From positions 1-14,212 of the forward strand of contig JAZOQB010000031.1 of NCBI GenBank assembly GCA_045655865.1: a stretch of 14,212 nucleotides of DNA. Direction: 5' to 3'. The notes beneath the pieces were generated by a model. That model searched no databases. It was not told where the DNA came from and worked only from the letters and a program-made list of their open reading frames with translations. The DNA is from RGIG5579 sp045655865. GTDB lineage: Bacteria > Bacillota > Clostridia > Oscillospirales > SIG627. Shown here piece by piece: positions 7,449 to 13,028 of this stretch (its first letter is position 1; each line of letters starts with the position of its first letter). The position numbers and the translations under genes are program-made.

Positions 7449-7829
7449 ATGCTAGCACGAGAAATCTATTTTAGAAGTCTTGCTCTTTTGGGAGAAGAAC
7501 CGGGGGAGAACTCCCTTCCCTTTGAAAAAAGAGCGTTGGATTTGATCAACTTTCTTTTGGGGGATGTGCGGGAATTGGATCTGGCTGTCAAGGGGGAGGA
7601 ATACTCCCCCTACGGGGAATCGCTCCAACTTTTGAGCTTGGAGGATGACACGGGATGCGCAGAGCCTATCGCGCAAACGATTCTTCCTTTGGGCCTGGCT
7701 TCTCTTCTTATCAACGAGGAAGAACCGGCTCGAAGCCAGCTCTTTTTGCAGCAGTACAATCGGGAGAAAGAATCTCTCCGAGTCCGTTGCCGCCGGGGAC
7801 GGCGGCATAAGATTCGCCGGAGCTATTGA
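7449..7829 (+). CDS. phage head-tail adaptor (gp4/gp6-like connector)
   Basis: A 126-residue, mostly helical protein. It opens MLAREIYFRSLALLGEEPG and continues with RALDLINFLLGDVRELDL, the usual helix pattern of small phage adaptors that bind beneath the portal ring. Its position directly after the capsid gene and before the large stopper-like gene matches podovirus head-completion order. The last 17 residues contain eight Arg, one Lys and one His (ending HKIRRSY), a strongly basic tail that could contact DNA in the portal channel. Near its 3' end the DNA can form a GC-rich hairpin (7788-7807), probably a by-product of these Arg codons. The family assignment is by position, length and N-terminal pattern, so it is less certain than portal or capsid. 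The following gene starts 15 bases later. Confidence 0.65.
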   Translation: MLAREIYFRSLALLGEEPGENSLPFEKRALDLINFLLGDVRELDLAVKGEEYSPYGESLQLLSLEDDTGCAEPIAQTILPLGLASLLINEEEPARSQLFLQQYNREKESLRVRCRRGRRHKIRRSY

Positions 7830-7844
7830 AAGGAGGGGAAGAAT

Positions 7845-9557
7845 TTGGCAAAGGATTTTACCTTGACGCTGGAAAAATTTTTGGGCTATCATGCTTCCTT
7901 GGATCCTGCCCGGGAATTGACGGAAGGGGAAAGCTCGGAGATGCTGAATTTTAAGATTACCGATGGGTTTGGCTTGAAAAAAAGAGATGGCTACGTTCCC
8001 GCTTTTCTTTCTCAACAGGATGATATACGCGGGATCTGGTGCGGAAAGGTGGGGGGAGAGGACCGTTACCTGGCGGCTGTTGGAAAGGTTCTGTATGCCT
8101 CTCCCAAAGGCTTTGAGGATCTTTCTCCCGTAGAGGGTGAGATCCCGGGTTCGGAAAAAGTGGTATTTTTTCCCTTTTACCGAGGGGTGTATTTGCTCAC
8201 CGGGGAAGGAATCAAAAAATATGACGGGAACGCCCTTCTTCCTTTAGAACCCCACATTCCTTTGGTGATGATCTCTACCGCCCCTTCCGGCAACGGCGTG
8301 GTTTATGAAGAACCCAACATCCTTACCAATCAGATTCGGCAGAGTTTTTCTCCCACCGGGGAAGATCGAAATTTTTATCCGGCCTTTAATAACATTCAGG
8401 CTGTCGTTTCGGTAAAACAAAACGGGATCGAGATGGATTCATCCAAGTATTACTGGGATGAGGCCATGTGCGCGCTGGTTTTTCTCAACCCTCCCGCTCG
8501 GGGCGTGGACAACCTTGAGGTTTTGATGAAAATGTATACAGAGGATGTTTCGGACCGGATCTTAAATTGCCGCTTTGCCGTAGGATTTGGCGGCGCCAGC
8601 GACACCAGAGCTTTTCTTTACGGAAATCGAGAAAGTCCGGCTATGCGCTATCATAGCGGAATTGTGGAAGGGGAGCCTTCTTTTGAATATTTTCCGGAAA
8701 CGGGATATACTTTCGTTGGATCCGGCTCTCCCATTACTTCCATTTTGAGGCACTATGACCGACAGTTGATTTTCACGGAAGATGCAGCTTATTATTCTTA
8801 CTTGGAGTATATGGTGGGAGAAAGCGAAAAGTTGATTGCCTCCTTTCCCGTGCTGCCTCTTTCCGATGACCGTGGCTGTGTTCCGGAAGGCCAGGCGCTG
8901 TTGGTGGAAAACACCCCTTGTACCCTCAGTCGAAACGGCCTGTTTCGCTGGGTATCTACCAACATTCGCGATGAGAGAAACGCCGTTTCGTTCTCTCAGC
9001 CCATTGATGTGGCTTTGCAAAAAGAAACGGCTGAGCATGCAATCCTTTTCAATCGCAAAGGTACTTCGGAACTGTATTTGTGCTTTGGCTCTCATCTTTA
9101 TGTTTACAATTACCGTTTGGGGTTGTTTTACTACTACGAAGTTCCCCCGGTTCTTGGCTTTTGCGAGACGGAGAACGGGCTTTATTTTGCAGCAGGAAAA
9201 AACGTCTTCCGAGTGGAGGGGGAGTCTGACGACGGGGAAGAAATTCCCACGCTGTGGCGGTCAAAGCCCCTCTCTTTCACAGTTCCCTTTCAGGAGAAGA
9301 ATCTTTACTGGCTCACGTTAATTTCCATGACGGGAGATGCGGCCAAGGTATCCGTGTCTTTTCGCAGGCAAAACGGAGAGCCTGAAGAAGAGAGAACTTT
9401 TTTCGTTCGGGGAGGACAGGATCAGTCCCTCTTGCGGCTACGCTGTTTGAAGCGGAGATTTCAGCTTTTAGAATGGAAGATCGCGTCGAGTGGCTCTCAA
9501 CCCTTCTCTCTGGTGGGAGCGCAGTTCCGGGGAAGGACCACCGATAAAATCAGTTAG
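7845..9557 (+). CDS. large beta-rich virion protein, probable stopper (P22 gp10-like)
   Basis: A 570-residue protein started at TTG 7845 behind a strong AAGGAGGGG site. The N terminus has the pattern of a head-completion or tail protein that lists genome-end residues: LTEGESSEMLNFKITDGFGL then KKRDGY (about 26-50). The rest is dominated by short beta strands with recurring aromatic units such as LYLCFGSHLYVYNYRLGLFYYY (in two halves about 409-430) and GLYFAAGKNVFRVEG (about 447-461), suggesting a beta-propeller body. P22 gp10, the packaged-DNA stabilising stopper, is a 472-residue propeller in the same gene position, so this is somewhat longer. The last 90 residues, with several SLLRLRCLKRRFQ-type basic strands, may be an added sandwich domain. 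No signal peptide and no enzymatic motif are seen. An alternative is a tail-tube or baseplate protein of an unrecognised kind. Confidence 0.6.
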   Translation: MAKDFTLTLEKFLGYHASLDPARELTEGESSEMLNFKITDGFGLKKRDGYVPAFLSQQDDIRGIWCGKVGGEDRYLAAVGKVLYASPKGFEDLSPVEGEIPGSEKVVFFPFYRGVYLLTGEGIKKYDGNALLPLEPHIPLVMISTAPSGNGVVYEEPNILTNQIRQSFSPTGEDRNFYPAFNNIQAVVSVKQNGIEMDSSKYYWDEAMCALVFLNPPARGVDNLEVLMKMYTEDVSDRILNCRFAVGFGGASDTRAFLYGNRESPAMRYHSGIVEGEPSFEYFPETGYTFVGSGSPITSILRHYDRQLIFTEDAAYYSYLEYMVGESEKLIASFPVLPLSDDRGCVPEGQALLVENTPCTLSRNGLFRWVSTNIRDERNAVSFSQPIDVALQKETAEHAILFNRKGTSELYLCFGSHLYVYNYRLGLFYYYEVPPVLGFCETENGLYFAAGKNVFRVEGESDDGEEIPTLWRSKPLSFTVPFQEKNLYWLTLISMTGDAAKVSVSFRRQNGEPEEERTFFVRGGQDQSLLRLRCLKRRFQLLEWKIASSGSQPFSLVGAQFRGRTTDKIS

Positions 9558-9561
9558 GAGG
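9556..9561 (+). promoter_or_regulatory. ribosome binding site deciding the start of the coiled-coil protein
   Basis: AGGAGG overlaps the previous stop codon (9555-9557) and lies 6 bases before ATG 9568. Longer in-frame starts upstream would overlap the stopper gene by about 70 bases without a site of this quality. Confidence 0.75.
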
Positions 9562-9567
9562 ATATGG

Positions 9568-10347
9568 ATGGCAACAAGAGATCAAGCATCCGAAATTTTA
9601 AAGCGATTGGAAGAGGGGACCGATCAGATCTATTCCCGGTACGAGAATCTGATCCGAGCTTCCGACGCTCGGTACGATCAGCAGATACGAGTCCTTGATC
9701 GGGATTATGCCGATGCGGCCAATCAGGCTTCGGCAAGAGCAAAGATCGATCTGAAAAACACCTTAGAAAAGATGGCTGACGGCGGCTATGTTCGTTCTGG
9801 AGAAACAGTGCAGGCGCACCTTTCTTCCAATGCCGCCCGCTCTTCTGCTTTGGCTACGCTGGCGGCGCAAAAGAACAAGGATCGGGCCAGCTTTGAGACC
9901 CAGAAGTCCTCAGCGGCTCTGGAGCTTTCTGCCAAGGGGCAGGAAGAGGCGGAAAGGTGGCGGGATAACATGATGGAATCTTACCGAGATCAAATAAACC
10001 GTGATCGGGAATTTGAGGCTGCAGAAAAGCAGCGAGTACTGGAAAATCAGTTAAAACAACAGGAGCTTTCCTTGAAACAGCAGGCGGCTTCTTCCGGATC
10101 GTCTTCCGGCTCTTCTTCCGATAGTGACTATACCGGGATTGTGCCGAAAAAAAGCGCTTATGACTATCTGAAAGAGATCGTCGATCGCTACACCACCTAT
10201 TCCCCGCAAAAGGATTATAAAGTGGTGGACCGCAAAGCGATTTTGCAAGCGCTCAATCACATGATACGAGACACCAATCTGTCCCGACAGTACCGGTACG
10301 AATTGTATTTGTATGGAAAAACCATGGGATACATCCCCACAAAATGA
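9568..10347 (+). CDS. coiled-coil virion-associated protein with a Ser/Gly hinge, function unknown
   Basis: A 259-residue, last gene of the module. Residues 1-170 are almost entirely helical and rich in Ala, Gln, Glu, Arg and Lys with heptad-like spacing, strongly suggesting a long coiled coil. A segment GGYVRSGETVQAHLSSNAAR (72-91) resembles a small motif I have seen in helical structural proteins of Gram-positive phages. A Ser/Gly linker (about 175-187, SSGSSSGSSSDSD) separates this rod from a compact C-terminal domain of about 70 residues with many Tyr (190-259, ending YGKTMGYIPTK). In a podovirus this slot could hold an ejection protein, tail needle or fibre, but I recognise no receptor-binding or enzymatic domain. 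ATG 9568 is chosen for its AGGAGG site. A bidirectional terminator follows immediately. The function is not assignable; a particle-attached rod or scaffold for cargo is speculation. Confidence 0.7.
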   Translation: MATRDQASEILKRLEEGTDQIYSRYENLIRASDARYDQQIRVLDRDYADAANQASARAKIDLKNTLEKMADGGYVRSGETVQAHLSSNAARSSALATLAAQKNKDRASFETQKSSAALELSAKGQEEAERWRDNMMESYRDQINRDREFEAAEKQRVLENQLKQQELSLKQQAASSGSSSGSSSDSDYTGIVPKKSAYDYLKEIVDRYTTYSPQKDYKVVDRKAILQALNHMIRDTNLSRQYRYELYLYGKTMGYIPTK

Positions 10348-10349
10348 GA

Positions 10350-10380
10350 AAAAGCGCGTGCTAAGCACGCTCTTTTTTCT
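10350..10380. terminator. bidirectional terminator between convergent genes
   Basis: GCGTGC (10356-10361) pairs with GCACGC (10365-10370), extended by an A-rich 5' flank (AAAAAG) and a T-rich 3' flank (TCTTTTTTCT). On the minus strand the A-rich flank becomes a U tract. It therefore ends both the phage-like operon and the opposing lipoprotein gene. Confidence 0.85.
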
Positions 10381-10392
10381 ATAGAGGTTTTT

Positions 10393-10899
10393 TCAGGCGA
10401 CGGTAACGCTTTGAGCAAAGTCGAGAATAGAACTTTCCAGCTCGGGAAAACGGTGAGCTTCTGTGGAAAAAATCACCAGATAGAACGCGTCCGATCCTTT
10501 AAAAAAGAAGCAGAGGCTTCGGGGCCCTTCTTCCTCTGTGTTTTCTTGAGAGGGAAGAGAGAAGAAGAGCAGCCCGTCTTTTCTTGTCAGCTCTATTCCG
10601 GGGTGATTTGCCGAAAGGTATGCCTGAGCCCAGGCATCCGCTTCCACATCGCCCGTTAGATCGGTTCCTTGCAGATCGGAAAAGGCATGGCGGAGGACCC
10701 GGACGATCAAGTCGTCGCTATCGTAAGCGGCAAAGGCCGTGGGAGAAGAGGATTCAAAAAAAGACTCTGTAAGATCAATCTGAAACAGATTCTTGGAAAA
10801 GGTTTTTTTTGGAATGGGGACGTTGTTTGTGGATGATGATCCGCATCCGGAAATGAGGACCAGGCAAAGGGCGAGGATGCAAAGAGAGAGCTTCTTCAT
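10393..10899 (-). CDS. small secreted lipoprotein of unknown family
   Basis: A 168-residue protein with a classical lipoprotein signal: MKKLSLCILALCLVL, then lipobox ISGC with the lipidated Cys at position 19. The mature chain of about 150 residues would be tethered to the outer face of the membrane. It begins with a Ser/Asn-rich linker (GSSSTNNVP) and contains alternating short strands and helices, including LLFFSLPSQ and SLCFFFKGSDAFYLVIFST (about 106-147); the pattern recalls small PsbP-like or fold-tethered Gram-positive lipoproteins, but I do not recognise a family. GGAGGAA (10904-10910, minus strand) lies 6 bases before the start. It shares a bidirectional terminator with the phage-like operon and a divergent intergenic region with rnhA; neither association proves a functional link. 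Confidence 0.8.
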   Translation of the reverse strand: MKKLSLCILALCLVLISGCGSSSTNNVPIPKKTFSKNLFQIDLTESFFESSSPTAFAAYDSDDLIVRVLRHAFSDLQGTDLTGDVEADAWAQAYLSANHPGIELTRKDGLLFFSLPSQENTEEEGPRSLCFFFKGSDAFYLVIFSTEAHRFPELESSILDFAQSVTVA

Positions 10900-10927
10900 A
10901 TCGTTCCTCCAGGGTTAGGTTTGACAC

Positions 10928-10956
10928 ATTGTACAACGAAAAGAGGGAAAACGCAA
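10928..10956 (-). promoter_or_regulatory. candidate sigma-A promoter of the lipoprotein gene
   Basis: Reading the minus strand, TTGCGT (10956-10951) and TACAAT (10933-10928) are 17 bp apart, placing transcription start about 20 bases before the start codon. The -10 matches consensus in 5 of 6 bases. Confidence 0.5.
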
Positions 10957-10976
10957 GACGGGTTTTTGAAAAAATA

Positions 10977-11005
10977 TTGGCAAGGGGGAAAAAAAGGTGT
11001 ATAAT
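10977..11005 (+). promoter_or_regulatory. sigma-A promoter of rnhA-mnmA
   Basis: TTGGCA (10977-10982) and a perfect TATAAT (11000-11005) are separated by 17 bp, one base from full consensus. It predicts a start near 11012 and a short leader of about 22 bases before the rnhA start. Confidence 0.85.
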
Positions 11006-11033
11006 AGCGTATCGACTGTAAGGAGAAGGAACG

Positions 11034-11486
11034 TTGAAACAAGTGACCGTTTATACCGATGGTGCTTGCTCGGGAAATCCGGGGCCCGGCGGGTTTTGCG
11101 CCATTTTAGTGTATCAAAACAGAGAAAAACAGATTTCCGGCGGAGAGGGGATTACTACCAATAACCGCATGGAGCTTTCGGCTGTTATTTTGGCGCTGGA
11201 GGCCTTGCGGGAGCCCTGCCGGGTGGAGATCGTCAGCGATTCTCGATACGTAGTGGATGCGGTGGAAAAGGGCTGGCTGGATTCTTGGCAGAAGAGGGGC
11301 TGGAAAAAGGCGGACCGTTCTCCTGTTTCTAACGTGGATTTGTGGGAGAGGCTCGTTCCTCTTTTGAAACAACATCAGGTTGTGTTTACCTGGATACGAG
11401 GTCACGCCGGGCACCCCTATAACGAGCGGTGCGATCAGGCGGCGGTGCGGGAAGCACAGCGTTTTGCCGAAGAGGCCAATCTGTAG
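11034..11486 (+). CDS. rnhA: ribonuclease HI
   Basis: A 150-residue cytoplasmic endonuclease that cuts the RNA strand of RNA-DNA hybrids, removing R-loops and primers. The family's acidic tetrad is present: D9 in YTDGACSGNPGPGG, E47 in NNRMELSA, D69 in IVSDSRYV and D134 near the end (NERCDQAA). H124 in IRGHAGHPYNE is the flexible catalytic-loop His. The length is close to E. coli RNase HI (155), and no N-terminal hybrid-binding domain is present. The start is TTG 11034, supported by AAGGAGA (11020-11026) 7 bases upstream; no ATG lies near the N terminus. A strong promoter precedes it. mnmA follows after about 60 bases without a terminator, so the two are probably co-transcribed. Confidence 0.96.
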   Translation: MKQVTVYTDGACSGNPGPGGFCAILVYQNREKQISGGEGITTNNRMELSAVILALEALREPCRVEIVSDSRYVVDAVEKGWLDSWQKRGWKKADRSPVSNVDLWERLVPLLKQHQVVFTWIRGHAGHPYNERCDQAAVREAQRFAEEANL

Positions 11487-11532
11487 ATTAAGCAAATAAG
11501 AGCCCAAAACAGATCCGGGAGAGGCGTAACAG

Positions 11533-11539
11533 AAAGGAG
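11533..11539 (+). promoter_or_regulatory. ribosome binding site deciding the mnmA start
   Basis: AAAGGAG ends 9 bases before ATG 11549. The in-frame ATG at 11540 is immediately adjacent to this site, too close for normal initiation. Confidence 0.7.
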
Positions 11540-11548
11540 ATGGGAAAT

Positions 11549-12577
11549 ATGGAAAGCGTTTTGGTAGGTCTTTCTGGCGGCGTGGATAGCGCCGTTTCCG
11601 TTCGACTTCTCAAGGAACAGGGGTACCGAGTGCACGGGACATATCTTGCCTTTTGCCCGGAGAGCGATCCTGAACCGGCTGCCCGTTTGGCGCAAGCGCT
11701 GGACATCCCTTTTTCCGTGGTAGAGGATCGAAAGGGCTTTGAAAAAAAGGTGGTTCGTCCCTTTGTGGACGCCTTTTGCGGGGGAGAGACGCCCAATCCT
11801 TGTGTGAACTGTAATCGGGTCATGAAAATTCCCGCTCTTTTGCGCGAGGCGGACCGATTGGGAATTGAAAAGGTTGCCACCGGTCACTATGCGCGGGTAG
11901 AAAAAGAAGCCGGGCGTTGGTGTCTTTACCGGGGAAAGGATGAGAACAAGGATCAAAGCTACTTTCTCTGGAAACTTACCCAGCGCCAGCTCTCCCGTTT
12001 GATATTTCCTCTTTCCGGGTGGGAGAAACAAAAGGCGCGTGCTTTGGCACAAGACCTGTTGCCGCAGAATGAAAAGGAGAGCATGGAGATCTGCTTTGTT
12101 CCGAATGGGGATACGGCAGGATTCGTGGACAAAGTGGGTGGTCAGACCCCGCCCGGAGATTTTGTGGATCGGGGTGGCCGAGTTTTGGGGCAGCATCGGG
12201 GGATTTCCCACTATACCATCGGCCAGCGACGCGGTCTTGGTGTTGCGATGGGAGAACGCTGGTTTGTTACCAAGCTGTTGCCGGAGAAAAATCAGGTGGT
12301 ATTGGGGCCGGAAGAGGAACTTTATTGTCAGGAAATGTGGGTGGAATCGCTCCATTTTGTCTCCGTTCCGAAAAAGGCCGCTCCGGTGGAAGGGATCTGC
12401 GTCCAGGGGAGGCATCGGGGGAAAAAGATTCCCTGCCGTGTGTTTTGGCAGGAAGGTGGCGCCCGGGTCTTATTTTCAGATCCTTGCCGCCGATTTGCTC
12501 CCGGACAGTCTGCATGCTTTTACTTGGGAGACAAGCTCCTTTTTGGAGGAATTATCGGAAAAAGAGAGTTTTTTTGA
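11549..12577 (+). CDS. mnmA: tRNA-specific 2-thiouridylase
   Basis: A 342-residue enzyme that adds sulfur to C2 of the wobble uridine in tRNAs for Lys, Glu and Gln, using ATP to activate the base and persulfide sulfur relayed from a cysteine desulfurase. The PP-loop SGGVDS (9-14) binds ATP. Catalytic Cys88 lies in TPNPCVNCNRVMK, and the second Cys182 in MEICFVPNGD matches the usual disulfide partner. Further family signatures are ATGHYARV (110-117), DQSYFLWKLTQ (135-145), and HYTIGQRRGLG (about 224-234) in the central domain, followed by the C-terminal beta-barrel. An extra Cys85 three positions before the catalytic one gives a CxxC; this also occurs in some Gram-positive members and is not a defect. 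The start is ATG 11549, not 11540, for ribosome-site spacing. The length is slightly below the E. coli enzyme (368). A strong terminator follows. Confidence 0.95.
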   Translation: MESVLVGLSGGVDSAVSVRLLKEQGYRVHGTYLAFCPESDPEPAARLAQALDIPFSVVEDRKGFEKKVVRPFVDAFCGGETPNPCVNCNRVMKIPALLREADRLGIEKVATGHYARVEKEAGRWCLYRGKDENKDQSYFLWKLTQRQLSRLIFPLSGWEKQKARALAQDLLPQNEKESMEICFVPNGDTAGFVDKVGGQTPPGDFVDRGGRVLGQHRGISHYTIGQRRGLGVAMGERWFVTKLLPEKNQVVLGPEEELYCQEMWVESLHFVSVPKKAAPVEGICVQGRHRGKKIPCRVFWQEGGARVLFSDPCRRFAPGQSACFYLGDKLLFGGIIGKREFF

Positions 12578-12624
12578 AAAAAGAGCTTTGTATAAACTGA
12601 TGATTTTTGCGATTGAAATTTATA

Positions 12625-12665
12625 AAAATCTCACAAGATTTCTTGTGAGATTTTCTGTTTTTTTT
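12625..12665 (+). terminator. rho-independent terminator after mnmA
   Basis: A perfect inverted repeat, AAAATCTCACAAGA (12625-12638) with TCTTGTGAGATTTT (12641-12654), is followed by CTG and an eight-base T run. It lies about 50 bases after the mnmA stop and closes the rnhA-mnmA transcript. Confidence 0.9.
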
Positions 12666-12922
12666 CGTTTTTCTAAATGGAGGAAAAAAAGGCGGATTTT
12701 GTCTAAAATATAAATTATAAACAAAATGTGAGCAAAAAAATACTTTACAAAAATATAACATTGAGAAATTTGAAAAGGGGAAAGTCCCTTGAAATTCAAT
12801 GAAAATGGAATGTTTAGAAATTATGAATATATTTTTTACATCGTTTTTGTGCATTTTTGAAAAAGAAACAATTCACCGAAGGAGAAAAATCGAGGCGCAG
12901 AACGCCCGTTTTTGTTGAGAAA

Positions 12923-12938
12923 AACGCTTAAAAGTGTT
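12923..12938 (+). promoter_or_regulatory. possible operator palindrome upstream of the secreted-protein promoter
   Basis: AACGCTT AA AAGTGTT is a 16-bp inverted repeat with one G-T mismatch, ending 23 bp before the -35. Its shape is similar to a LacI/GntR-type site and loosely to catabolite-repression elements, which would suit a nutrient-uptake gene. Support is by symmetry alone. Confidence 0.3.
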
Positions 12939-12961
12939 GATTTTCTGCTTGTTTTCGCTTC

Positions 12962-12990
12962 TTGACAAAGAAAAATCGCTGTGTTAGAAT
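12962..12990 (+). promoter_or_regulatory. strong sigma-A promoter of the secreted-protein gene
   Basis: A perfect TTGACA (12962-12967) and TAGAAT (12985-12990, 5 of 6) are separated by exactly 17 bp, about 38 bases before the start codon. Confidence 0.9.
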
Positions 12991-13028
12991 TATGCTATCT
13001 ACATATTGTTTAGGAGGAAGTTTGCGCG

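Larger units (their letters stand above)
12578..13028 (+). other. 451-bp AT-rich intergenic region with no gene
   Basis: It holds the mnmA terminator (12625-12665), then about 250 bp of very AT-rich sequence (about 12700-12880) with no convincing open frame on either strand, then a near-palindrome and a consensus promoter leading to the secreted-protein gene. A weak GGCG/CGCC hairpin near 12894-12906 is followed by five T residues but has only a four-bp stem. The AT-rich part could be an upstream promoter element or a binding region for nucleoid proteins; this is inference from composition only. Confidence 0.6.

Noticed and set aside
7788..7807. GC-rich hairpin near the end of the adaptor gene
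   Set aside because: It falls within Arg/Gly codons and lacks a U tract; most likely a by-product of the coding sequence.
9490..9567. Upstream extension of the coiled-coil gene
   Set aside because: It would overlap the stopper-like gene by about 70 bases, and a strong ribosome site points to ATG 9568.
4284..10392. Attachment-site direct repeats flanking the phage-like module
   Set aside because: No convincing matching repeat was seen by eye at the two edges, and no tRNA gene or integrase is present; a computed repeat search would be needed to be sure.
12894..12913. Possible second terminator or attenuator (GGCG...CGCC then TTTTT)
   Set aside because: The stem is only four base pairs and lies upstream of the promoter, so there is nothing obvious for it to terminate.
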